DNA of 64,000 bases from Ceratothoa steindachneri. Taxonomy: Eukaryota; Arthropoda; Malacostraca; Isopoda; Cymothoidae. The stretch lies in contig OZ018321.1 in the NCBI GenBank assembly GCA_963969495.1, positions 65,299,035 to 65,363,034 of the forward strand. The letters run 5' to 3'. Positions within the stretch are counted from its first letter, which is position 1, and each line of letters begins with the position of its first letter. Position numbers and translations under genes: made by a program. Below are positions 10,540 through 23,206 of the stretch, piece by piece. The notes under the pieces were generated by a model. That model was not told the origin of the DNA and ran no database searches. It saw only the letters and a program-made list of their open reading frames with translations.

Positions 10540-12860
10540 TTGTTTCATAGCTTGATCTCACTTGTTTCATAGCTTGATCGCACTTGTTTCTTGGTTCAAT
10601 ACAGCGTTTTATGATTCTGCCTCTTCCGTTTCATGCTTTGGTCTCCCATGTTTCATGGATTCGTTCCTATGTTTCATGGCTTCGTCTCCCTTGTTTCATT
10701 GATTGATACCCCCTGTTTCATGGATTGACATCCCATGTTTCCTAGATTGATATCCTTTGTTTCTTGGATTGATATTCCCCGTTTCTTGGATTGATCTCCC
10801 CCGTTATCTTAGATTGATCTCCCCTGTTTCATGGTTGATCTCTTCTGTTTCATGGATTGATCTCCCCTGTTTCATGGATTGATCTCCCCTGTTTCATTGA
10901 TTGATCTCTTCTGTTTCATTGATTAATCTCCCCTATTTCATTGATTGATCTCTCCTGTTTTATTGATTGATCTCCCCTCTTTCATGGATTGATTTTGCAC
11001 GTTTCATGGAATTATATTCATTTTTTCATATCTTGATCTCACTTGTTTCATAGCTTGATCTCACTTGTTTCAGAGCTTGATCTCACTTGTTTTTTGGTTC
11101 AATTCAGCGTTTTATGATTCTGCCTCTCCCGTTTCATGCTTTGGTCTCCCATGTTTCATGGATTCGTTCCCTTGTTTCATGGCTTCATCTCTCTTGTTTC
11201 ATTCATTGATACCCCTTGTTTCATGGATTGATATCCCATGTTTCATGGATTGATATCTCCTGTTTCATGGATTGATACTCTATGTCTCATGGATTGATAT
11301 CCCCTGTTTCTTTAATTGATATACCCTGTTTCTTGGATTGGCATCCCCCGTTTCTTAGATTGATCTCCCCCGTTTCTTGGTTTCATCTCCCCTGTTTCGT
11401 GGATTAATCTCCCCTGGTTCATGGATTGTTTTCCCCTGTTTCATAGATTGATCTTTCCTGATTCATGGATTGATCTCCCCTGATTCATGGATTGATAGCC
11501 CCTGTTTCATGGATTGATCTCCCTTGTTTTATTGATTGATATTCCCTGTTTTATTGATTGATCTACCCTGTTTCATTGATTGATCTCTCCTGTGTCATTG
11601 ATTGATCTCCCCTCTTGCAGCGATTGATTTCCCTCGTTTCATGGAATGATATTCATTGTTTCTTAGCTTGATCTCACTTCTTTGATAGCTTAATCTCACT
11701 TGTTTCATAGCTTGATCTCACTTGTTTCATAGCTTGATCGCACTTGTTTCTTGGTTCAATACAGCGTTTTATGATTCTGCCTCTTCCGTTTCATGCTTTG
11801 GTCTCCCATGTTTCATGGATTCGTTCCTATGTTTCATGGCTTCGTCTCCCTTGTTTCATTGATTGATACCCCCTGTTTCATGGATTGACATCCCATGTTT
11901 CCTAGATTGATATCCTTTGTTTCTTGGATTGATATTCCCCGTTTCTTGGATTGATCTCCCCCGTTTTCTTAGATTGATCTCCCCTGTTTCATGGTTGATC
12001 TCTTCTGTTTCATGGATTGATCTCCCCTGTTTCATGAATTGATCTCCCCTGTTTCATTGATTGATCTCCCCTATTTCATTGATTTATCTCTCCTGTTTTA
12101 TTGATTGATCTCCCCTCTTTCATGGATTGATTTTGCACGTTTCATGGAATTATATTCATTGTTTCATATCTTGATCTCACTTGTTTCATAGCTTGATCTC
12201 ACTTGTTTCAGAGCTTGATCTCACTTGTTTTTTGGTTCAATTCAGCGTTTTATGATTCTGCCTCTCCCGTTTCATGCTTTGGTCTCCCATGTTTCATGGA
12301 TTCGTTCCCCTGTTTCATGGCTTCTTCTCTCTTGTTTCATTCATTGATACCCCTTGTTTCATGGATTGATATCCCATGTTTCATGGATTGGTATCTCCTG
12401 TTTCATGGATTGATACTCTTTGTCTCATGGATTGACATCCCCTGTTTCTTTAATTGATATTTCCTGTTTCTTGGATTGGCATCCCCCGTTTCTTAGATTG
12501 ATCTCCCCCGTTTCTTGGTTTCATCTCCCCTGTTTCGTGGATTAATCTCCCCTGGTTCATGGATTGTTATCCCCTGTTTCATAGATTGATCTTTCCTAAT
12601 TCATGGATTGATCTCCCCTGATTCATGGATTGATAGCCCCTGTTTCATGGATTGATCTCCCTTGTTTTATTGATTGATATTCCCTGTTTTATTGATTGAT
12701 CTACCCTGTTTCATTGATTGATCTCTCCTGTGTCATTGATTGATCTCCCCTCTTGCAGCGATTGATTTCCCTCGTTTCATAAAATGATATTCATTGTTTC
12801 TTAGCTTGATCTCACTTCTTTGATAGCTTAATCTCACTTGTTTCATAGCTTGATCTCACT
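10540..12860. repeat. Higher-order tandem unit of about 1160 bp, two copies
   Basis: The order of monomer variants from about 10540 is repeated from about 11700. For example, the variant at 10571 recurs at 11731 (offset 1160), and the piece at 11065 recurs at 12203 (offset 1138). The 22-base difference equals loss of one monomer between those points. Each copy holds two landmark variants (CAATACAGCGTTTTATGATT). A more diverged continuation follows from about 12880. Confidence 0.8.
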
Positions 12861-13967
12861 TGTTTCATAGTTTGATCTCACTTGTTTCATAGCTTGATCT
12901 CACTTGTTTCTTGGTTCAATACAGGGTTTTATGATCCTGCCTCTCCCGTTTCATGCTTTGGTCTCCCTTGTTTCATGGATTCGTTTCCCTGTTTCATGGC
13001 TTCGTTTCCTTTGTTTCATTGGTTGATACCCCCTGTTTCATGGATTGATATCCAATGTTTCATGTATTGATATCTTCTGTTTCATGGTTTGATGCTCTCT
13101 GTCTCATGGATTGACATGACATGTTTCTTGGATTGATATCCCCTGTTTCTTGGATTAATATCCCCTGTTTCTTGGATTGACATCCCACGTTTCTTGGATT
13201 GATCTCCCCCGTTTTTTGGATTAAACACTTCCGTTTCATGGATTAATCTCATCTGTTTCGTGGATTGATCTCCCTCGTTTCATGGATTGGTTTCCCCCGT
13301 TTCATGGATTAGTCTCCCCTGGTTCATGGATTGGTCTCCCTCGGTTCATGGATTTGTCTCCTCCGTTTCATGCATTAGTCTCCCTTGTTTCATGGATTCT
13401 TCTCCCTTGTTTCATGGATTCGTCTCCCTTGTTTCATGGATTGATATCACCTGTTTCTTGGATTGAAATTACAGGTTCTATGGATTGATATACCATGTTT
13501 TATCGATTGATCTCTTCTGTTGTTTGGATTGATCTCCACATTTTCATCGATTGATCTCCCCAGTTTTATCAATTGATTGATCTCTACAGTTTCATCGAGT
13601 AATCCTCCCATTTAATGCATTGATCTCTTCTATTTCATGAATTGATATTCCCCTTTTTTATGGATTGATATCCCTTGTTTCATAGATTAATATCCTCTGC
13701 AAAATCGATCGATCTCCCCTGTTTCATATATTGATCTACCCTGTTTTAATGGATTGATCACCCCTGTTTCATTGATTGAACTCCCCAGTTTCCATTGATT
13801 GATCTCCCCTGTTTCATTGATTGATCTCCCCTGTTTCATGGATTGGTCTCTCCCGTTTTATGGATTGGTCTCCTCCGTTTCATGCATTAGTTTCCCCTGG
13901 TTCATGGAATCGTCTCCCTTGTTTCATGGATTCGTCTCCCTTGTTTCATGGATTGATATCTTCTGTT

Positions 13968-16900
13968 TCATTGATTGATATTCTCTGTCTCATCGATTGA
14001 TATCCCCTGTTTCTTTGATTGATATCCTCTGTTTCTTGGATTGATATCCCCTGTTTCTTGGATTGATATTATGCGTTTCTTGGATTGATCTCCTCCGTTT
14101 CTTGGATTGTTTTCTCCTGTTTCATGGATTAATATCTTCTGTTTCAAGGATTGATCTCTTCTTTCATAGATTGATATCCTCTGATTCATGGATTGATCTT
14201 CCCTGATTCATGGAATTATATCCCCTGTTTCATGGATATCTCCCCTGTTTCATTGATTGATCTCCCTTGTTTCATTGATATATATCCCCTGTTTCATTGA
14301 TTGATCTCCCCTGTTTCATTGATTAATCTCCGCTCTTTAATGGATTGATTTCCCTTGTTTCATGGAATGATATTCATTGTTTCATAGCTTGATCTCACTT
14401 GTTTCATAGCTTGATCTCACTTGTTTTATAGCTTGATCTCCTTGTTTCATAGATTGATCTCACTTGTTTCTTAGTTCAATACAGCGTTTTATGATTCTGC
14501 CTCTCTCGTTTCATGCTTTGGTCTCCCATTTTTCATGGATTCGTTACCCTGTTTATGGCTTCGTCTCCCTTGTTTCATTGATTGATACCCCCTGTTTGAT
14601 TGATATCCCATGTTCAATGGATTGTAATTTCCTGTTTCATGGATTGATACTCTTTGTCTCATGGATTGATATCACATGTTTCTTGGATTGATACCCCATG
14701 TTTCTTGGATTGACATTCTCTGTTTTTTTTGGATTGATATCCCCCGTTTTTTAGGGGGGTCTCACCCGTTTCCTGGATTGGTCTCGCCCGTTTCCTGGAT
14801 TAGTCTCCCCCGTTTCATGGATTAGTCTCGCCCGTTTCATGGATTGGTCTCGCGCGTTTCATGGATTGGTCTCGCCCGTTTCATAGATTGGTCTTGCCCG
14901 TTTGCTAAATTGGGCTCGCCCGTTTCATGGATTGGTCTCGCCCGTTTCATGGAATGGTCTCGCCCGTTTCATAGATTAGTCTCCCTTGTTTCATGGATTG
15001 GTCTCCCCCGTTTCATATATTGATCTCTTCCGTTTCATGGATTGGCCTTCCCTGTTTCATGAATTGGTCTCCCCCGGTTCATCGATTGGTCTCTCCGTTT
15101 CATGGATTGGTCTCCCCCGTTTCATGGATTGGTCTCTCCCGTTTTATGGATTGGTCTCCTCCGTTTCATGCATTAGTTTCCCCTGGTTCATGGAATCGTC
15201 TCCCTTGTTTCATGGATTCGTCTCCCTTGTTTCATGGATTGATATCCCCTGTTTCTTGGATTAAAATTTCCGGTTCTATAGATTGATATCCCATGTTTTA
15301 TCGATTGATCTCCCCAGTTTCATCAATTGATTGATCTCCACAGTTTCATCGATTGATCTCCCCTTCTTAATGCATTGATCTCTCCTATTTCATGAATTGA
15401 TATTTCCTGTTTTATGGATTGATATCCCCTGTTTCATCGAAAAATCTCCCCTGTTTCATGGATTGATCTCCCCTGTTTTAATGGATTGATCACCCCTGTT
15501 TCATTGATTGAACTCCCCTATTTCTTTTATTGATCTCCCATCTTTCATTGATTGATCTCCCCTCTTTCATTGATTGATCTCCCCTCTTTGAATGATTGAT
15601 CTCCCCTCTTTCATGGATTGATTTCCCTCGTTTCATGGAATGATATTCATTGTTTCATAGCTTGATCTCACTTGTTTCATAGCTTGATCGCACTTGTTTC
15701 TTGGTTGAATACAGCATTTTATGATTCGGCCTCTCCCGTTTTATGGTTTGGTCTCCCATGTTTAATGGATTCGTTCCCCTGTTTCATGGCTTCGTCTCGC
15801 TTGTTTCATTGATTGATACCCCCTGTTTCATGGATTTATATCCCATGTTTCATAGATTGATATCTTCTGTTTCATTGATTGATACTCTCTGTCTCATCGA
15901 TTGATATCCCCTGTTTCTTTGATTGATATCCTCTGTTTCTTGGATTGATATCCCCTGTTTCTTGGATTGATATTATGCGTTTCTTGGATTGATCTCCTCC
16001 GTTTCTTGGATTGTTTTCTCCTGTTTCATGGATTAATATCTTCTGTTTCAAGGATTGATCTCTTCTTTCATAGATTGATATCCTCTGATTCATGGATTGA
16101 TCTTCCCTGATTCATGGAATTATATCCCCTGTTTCATGGATATCTCCCCTGTTTCATTGATTGATCTCCCCTGTTTCATTGATATATATCCCCTGTTTCA
16201 TTGATTGATCTCCCCTGTTTCATTGATTAATCTCCGCTCTTTAATGGATTGATTTCCCTTGTTTCATGGAATGATATTCATTGTTTCATAGCTTGATCTC
16301 ACTTGTTTCATAGCTTGATCTCACTTGTTTTATAGCTTGATCTCCTTGTTTCATAGATTGATCTCACTTGTTTCTTAGTTCAATACAGCGTTTTATGATT
16401 CTGCCTCTCTCGTTTCATGCTTTGGTCTCCCATTTTTCATGGATTCGTTACCCTGTTTATGGCTTCGTCTCCCTTGTTTCATTGATTGATACCCCCTGTT
16501 TGATTGATATCCCATGTTCAATGGATTGTAATTTCCTGTTTCATGGATTGATACTCTTTGTCTCATGGATTGATATCACATGTTTCTTGGATTGATACCC
16601 CATGTTTCTTGGATTGACATTCTCTGTTTTATTTGGGATTGATATCCCCCGTTTTTTAGGGGGGTCTCACCCGTTTCCTGGATTAGTCTCGCCCGTTTCC
16701 TGGATTAGTCTCCCCCGTTTCATGGATTAGTCTCGCCCGTTTTATGGATTGGTCTTGCGCGTTTCATGGATTGGTCTCGCCCGTTTCATAGATTGGTCTT
16801 GCCCGTTTGCTAAATTGGGCTCGCCCGTTTCATGGATTGGTCTCGCCCGTTTCATGGAATGGTCTCGCCCGTTTCATAGATTAGTCTCCCTTGTTTCATG

Positions 16901-19900
16901 GATTGGTCTCCTCCGTTTCATATATTGATCTCTTCCGTTTCATGGATTGGCCTTCCCTGTTTCATGAATTGGTCTCCCCCGGTTCATCGATTGGTCTCTC
17001 CGTTTCATGGATTGGTCTCCCCCGTTTCATGGATTGGTCTCTCCCGTTTTATGGATTGGTCTCCTCCGTTTCATGCATTAGTTTCCCCTGGTTCATGGAA
17101 TCGTCTCCCTTGTTTCATGGATTCGTCTCCCTTGTTTCATGGATTGATATCCCCTGTTTCTTGGATTAAAATTTCCGGTTCTATAGATTGATATCCCATG
17201 TTTTATCGATTGATCTCCCCAGTTTCATCAATTGATTGATCTCCACAGTTTCATCGATTGATCTCCCCTTCTTAATGCATTGATCTCTCCTATTTCATGA
17301 ATTGATATTTCCTGTTTTATGGATTGATATCCCCTGTTTCATCGAAAAATCTCCCCTGTTTCATGGATTGATCTCCCCTGTTTTAATGGATTGATCACCC
17401 CTGTTTCATTGATTGAACTCCCCTATTTCTTTTATTGATCTCCCATCTTTCATTGATTGATCTCCCCTCTTTCATTGATTGATCTCCCCTCTTTGAATGA
17501 TTGATCTCCCCTCTTTCATGGATTGATTTCCCTCGTTTCATGGAATGATATTCATTGTTTCATAGCTTGATCTCACTTGTTTCATAGCTTGATCGCACTT
17601 GTTTCTTGGTTGAATACAGCATTTTATGATTCGGCCTCTCCCGTTTTATGGTTTGGTCTCCCATGTTTAATGGATTCGTTCCCCTGTTTCATGGCTTCGT
17701 CTCGCTTGTTTCATTGATTGATACCCCCTGTTTCATGGATTTATATCCCATGTTTCATGGATTGATATCTTCTGTTTCATTGATTGATACTCTCTGTCTC
17801 ATCGATTGATATCCCCTGTTTCTTTGATTGATATCCTCTGTTTCTTGGATTGATATCCCCTGTTTCTTGGATTGATATTATGCGTTTCTTGGATTGATCT
17901 CCTCCGTTTCTTGGATTGTTTTCTCCTGTTTCATGGATTAATATCTTCTGTTTCAAGGATTGATCTCTTCTTTCATAGATTGATATCCTCTGATTCATGG
18001 ATTGATCTTCCCTGATTCATGGAATTATATCCCCTGTTTCATGGATATCTCCCCTGTTTCATTGATTGATCTCCCCTGTTTCATTGATATATATCCCCTG
18101 TTTCATTGATTGATCTCCCCTGTTTCATTGATTAATCTCCGCTCTTTAATGGATTGATTTCCCTTGTTTCATGGAATGATATTCATTGTTTCATAGCTTG
18201 ATCTCACTTGTTTCATAGCTTGATCTCACTTGTTTTATAGCTTGATCTCCTTGTTTCATAGATTGATCTCACTTGTTTCTTAGTTCAATACAGCGTTTTA
18301 TGATTCTGCCTCTCTCGTTTCATGCTTTGGTCTCCCATTTTTCATGGATTCGTTACCCTGTTTATGGCTTCGTCTCCCTTGTTTCATTGATTGATACCCC
18401 CTGTTTGATTGATATCCCATGTTCAATGGATTGTAATTTCCTGTTTCATGGATTGATACTCTTTGTCTCATGGATTGATATCACATGTTTCTTGGATTGA
18501 TACCCCATGTTTCTTGGATTGACATTCTCTGTTTTATTTGGGATTGATATCCCCCGTTTTTTAGGGGGGTCTCACGCGTTTCCTGGATTGGTCTCGCCCG
18601 TTTCCTGGATTAGTCTCCCCCGTTTCATGGATTAGTCTCGCCCGTTTTATGGATTGGTCTCGCGCGTTTCATGAATTGGTCTCGCCCGTTTCATAGATTG
18701 GTCTTGCCCGTTTGCTAAATTGGGCTCGCCCGTTTCATGGATTGGTCTCGCCCGTTTCATGGAATGGTCTCGCCCGTTTCATAGATTAGTCTCCCTTGTT
18801 TCATGGATTGGTCTCCCCCGTTTCATATATTGATCTCTTCCGTTTCATGGATTGGCCTTCCCTGTTTCATGAATTGGTCTCCCCCGGTTCATCGATTGGT
18901 CTCTCTGTTTCATGGATTGGTCTCCCCCGTTTCATGGATTGGTCTCTCCCGTTTTATGGATTGGTCTCCTCCGTTTCATGCATTAGTTTCCCCTGGTTCA
19001 TGGAATCGTCTCCCTTGTTTCATGGATTCGTCTCCCTTGTTTCATGGATTGATATCCCCTGTTTCTTGGATTAAAATTTCCGGTTCTATAGATTGATATC
19101 CCATGTTTTATCGATTGATCTCCCCAGTTTCATCAATTGATTGATCTCCACAGTTTCATCGATTGATCTCCCCTTCTTAATGCATTGATCTCTCCTATTT
19201 CATGAATTGATATTTCCTGTTTTATGGATTGATATCCCCTGTTTCATCGAAAAATCTCCCCTGTTTCATGGATTGATCTCCCCTGTTTTAATGGATTGAT
19301 CACCCCTGTTTCATTGATTGAACTCCCCTATTTCTTTTATTGATCTCCCATCTTTCATTGATTGATCTCCCCTCTTTCATTGATTGATCTCCCCTCTTTG
19401 AATGATTGATCTCCCCTCTTTCATGGATTGATTTCCCTCGTTTCATGGAATGATATTCATTGTTTCATAGCTTGATCTCACTTGTTTCATAGCTTGATCG
19501 CACTTGTTTCTTGGTTGAATACAGCATTTTATGATTCGGCCTCTCCCGTTTTATGGTTTGGTCTCCCATGTTTAATGGATTCGTTCCTCTGTTTCATGGC
19601 TTCGTCTCGCTTGTTTCATTGATTGATACCCCCTGTTTCATGGATTTATATCCCATGTTTCATGGATTGATATCTTCTGTTTCATTGATTGATACTCTCT
19701 GTCTCATCGATTGATATCCCCTGTTTCTTTGATTGATATCCTAGGTTTCTTGGATTGATATCCCCTGTTTCTTGGATTGATATTATGCGTTTCTTGGATT
19801 GATCTCCTCCGTTTCTTGGATTGTTTTCTCCTGTTTCATGGATTAATATCTTCTGTTTCAAGGATTGATCTCTTCTTTCATAGATTGATATCCTCTGATT

Positions 19901-21190
19901 CATGGATTGATCTTCCCTGATTCATGGAATTATATCCCCTGTTTCATGGATATCTCCCCTGTTTCATTGATTGATCTCCCCTGTTTCATTGATATATATC
20001 CCCTGTTTCATTGATTGATCTCCCCTGTTTCATTGATTAATCTCCGCTCTTTAATGGATTGATTTCCCTTGTTTCATGGAATGATATTCATTGTTTCATA
20101 GCTTGATCTCACTTGTTTCATAGCTTGATCTCACTTGTTTTATAGCTTGATCTCCTTGTTTCATAGATTGATCTCACTTGTTTCTTAGTTCAATACAGCG
20201 TTTTATGATTATGCCTCTCTCGTTTCATGCTTTGGTCTCCCATTTTTCATGGATTCGTTACCCTGTTTATGGCTTCGTCTCCCTTGTTTCATTGATTGAT
20301 ACCCCCTGTTTGATTGATATCCCATGTTAAATGGATTGTAATCTCCTGTTTCATGGATTGATACTCTTTGTCTCATGGATTGATATCACATGTTTCTTGG
20401 ATTGATACCCCATGTTTCTTGGATTGACATTCTCTGTTTTTTTGGGGGGATTGATATCCCCCGTTTTTTAGGGGGGTCTCACCCGTTTCCTGGATTGGTC
20501 TCGCCCGTTTCCTGGATTAGTCTCCCCCGTTTCATGGATTAGTCTCGCCCGTTTCATGGATTGGTCTCGCGCGTTTCATGGATTGGTCTCGCCCGTTTCA
20601 TAGATTGGTCTTGCCCGTTTGCTAAATTGGGCTCGCTCGTTACATAGATTGGTCTCGCCCGTTTCATGGAATGGTCTCGCCCGTTTCATAGATTAGTCTC
20701 CCTTGTTTCATGGATTGGTCTCCCCCGTTTCATATATTGATCTCTTCCGTTTCATGGATTGGCCTTCCCTGTTTCATGAATTGGTCTCCCCCGGTTCATC
20801 GATTGGTCTCTCCGTTTCATGGATTGGTCTCCCCCGTTTCATGGATTGGTCTCCCCCGTTTTATGGATTGGTCTCCTCCGTTTCATGCATTAGTTTCCCC
20901 TGGTTCATGGAATCGTCTCCCTTGTTTCATGGATTCGTCTCCCTTGTTTCATGGATTGATATCCCCTGTTTCTTGGATTAAAATTTCCGGTTCTATAGAT
21001 TGATATCCCATGTTTTATCGATTGATCTCCCCAGTTTCATCAATTGATTGATCTCCACAGTTTTATCGATTGATCTCCCCTTCTTAATGCATTGATCTCT
21101 CCTATTTCATGAATTGATATTTCCTGTTTTATGGATTGATATCCCCTGTTTCATCGAAAAATCTCCCCTGTTTCATGGATTGATCTCCCC
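13968..21190. repeat. 1905-bp higher-order repeat, about four copies
   Basis: Copies begin at about 13968, 15872, 17777 and 19682, spaced 1904, 1905 and 1905 bases; the fourth loses the pattern near 21190. Differences between copies are scattered single bases by eye, so homogenisation is recent. Each unit goes from GATTGA-class monomers to a C5/G6 seam (14741-14759 in the first copy), then GATTGG-class monomers, then back. Landmark variants sit at alternating distances of about 1232 and 673 bases. A partial copy recurs near 28.6-31.0 kb through the larger duplication. Confidence 0.9.
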
Positions 21191-23206
21191 TGTTTTATTG
21201 GATTGATCACCCCTGTTTCATTGATTTAACTCCCCTATTTCTTTGATTGATCTCCCCTCTTTCATTGATTGATCTCCCCTCTTTCATGGATTGGTCTCCC
21301 CCGTTTCATGGATTGGTCTCCCCTGTTTCATGGATTGGTCTCCCCCGTTTTATGGATTGGTCTCTTTTGTTTCATGCATTAGTCTCCCCTAGTTTCATGG
21401 ATTCTTCTCCCTTGTATCATGGATTCGTCTCCCTTGTTTCATGGATTGATATCCCCTGTTTCTTGGATTAAAATTTCAGGTTCTATAGATTGATATCCCA
21501 TATTTTATCGATTGATCTCCCCAATTTCTTGGATTGATCTCCCCAGTTTTATCAATTGATTGATCTCCACAGTTTCATCGATTGATCTCCCCTTCTTAAT
21601 GCATTGATCTCTCCTATTTCATGAATTGATATTTCCTGTTTCATGGATTGATATCCCCTGTTTCATCAAAAAATCTCCCCTGTTTCATGGATTGATCTCC
21701 CCTGTTTTAATGGATTGATCACCCCTGTTTCATTGATTGAACTCCCCTATTTCTTTTATTAATCTCCCATCTTTCATTGATTGATCTCCCCTCTTTCATT
21801 GATTGATCTCCCCTCTTTGAATGATTGATCTCCCCTCTTTCATGGATTGATTTCCCTCGTTTCATGGAATGATATTCATTGTTTCATAGCTTGATCTCAC
21901 TTGTTTCATAGCTTTGATCTCACTTGTTTCTTGGTTCAATACAGTGTTTTGTGATTCTGCCTCTCCCGTTTCATGCTTTGGTCTCTCATGTTTAATGGAT
22001 TCGTCCCCCTGTTTCATGGCTTCGTCTCCCTTGTTTCATTGATTAATACCCCCTGTTTTATGGATTGATATCCCATGTTTCATGGATTGTTATTTCCTGT
22101 TTCATGAATGGATACTCTCTGTCTCATGGATTGATATCCCATGTTTTATCGATTGATCTCCCCTGTTTTATGGATTGATCTCCCCAATTTCTTGGATTGA
22201 TCTCCCCAGTTTCATCAATTGATTGATCTCCACAGTTTCATCGATTGATCTCCCCTTCTTAATGCATTGATATTTCCTGTTTTATGGATTGATATCCCCT
22301 GTTTCATCGAAAAATCTCCCCTGTTTCATGGATTGATCTCCCCTGTTTTAATGGATTGATCACCCCTGTTTCATTGATTGAACTCCCCTATTTCTTTGAT
22401 TGATCTCCCCTCTTTCATTGATTGATCTTCCCTCTTTCATGGATTGGTCTCCCCCGTTTTATGGATTGGTCTCCTTTGTTTCATGCATTAGTCTCCCCTA
22501 GTTTCATGGATTCTTCTCCCTTGTTTCATGGATTCGTCTCCCTTGTTTCATGGATTGATATCCCCTGTTTCTTGGATTAAAATTTCCGGTTCTATAGATT
22601 GATATCCCATATTTTATCGATTGATCTCTCCTGTTTTATGGATTGATCTCCCCAATTTCTTGGATTGATCTCCCCAGTTTCATCAATTGATTGATCTCCA
22701 CAGTTTCATCGATTGATCTCCCCTTCTTAATGCATTGATCTCTCCTATTTCATGAATTGATATTTCCTGTTTCATGGATTGATATCCCCTGTTTCATCAA
22801 AAAATCTCCACTGTTTCATGGATTGATCTCCCCTGTTTTAATGGATTGTTAACCCCTGTTTCATTGATTGAACTCCCCTATTTCTTTCATTGATCTCCCC
22901 TCTCTCATTGATTGATCTCCCCTCTTTCATTGATTGATCTCCCCTCTTTGAATGATTGATCTCCCCTCTTTCATGGAATGATATTCATTGTTTCATAGCT
23001 TGATCTCACTTGTTTCATAGCTTGATCTCACTTGTTTCATAGCTTTGATCTCACTTGTTTCTTGGTTCAATACAGCGTTTTGTGATTCTGCCTCTCCCGT
23101 TTCATGCTTTGGTCTCTCATGTTTAATGATTCGTCCCCCTGTTTCATGGCTTCGTCTCACTTGTTTCATTGATTGATACCCCCAGTTTTATGGATTGATA
23201 TCCCCT
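18931..23206. repeat. Segment X, first copy (duplicated at 28635-32910)
   Basis: This segment recurs to the right with an offset of 9704 bases. Matching points are 19682 with 29387, 20703 with 30407, 21247 with 30951 and 23041 with 32745. Only sparse base changes are visible. It contains the end of the third and most of the fourth 1905-bp unit plus further GATTGA-class blocks. The left limit is uncertain by some tens of bases because neighbouring monomers are alike. Confidence 0.85.
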
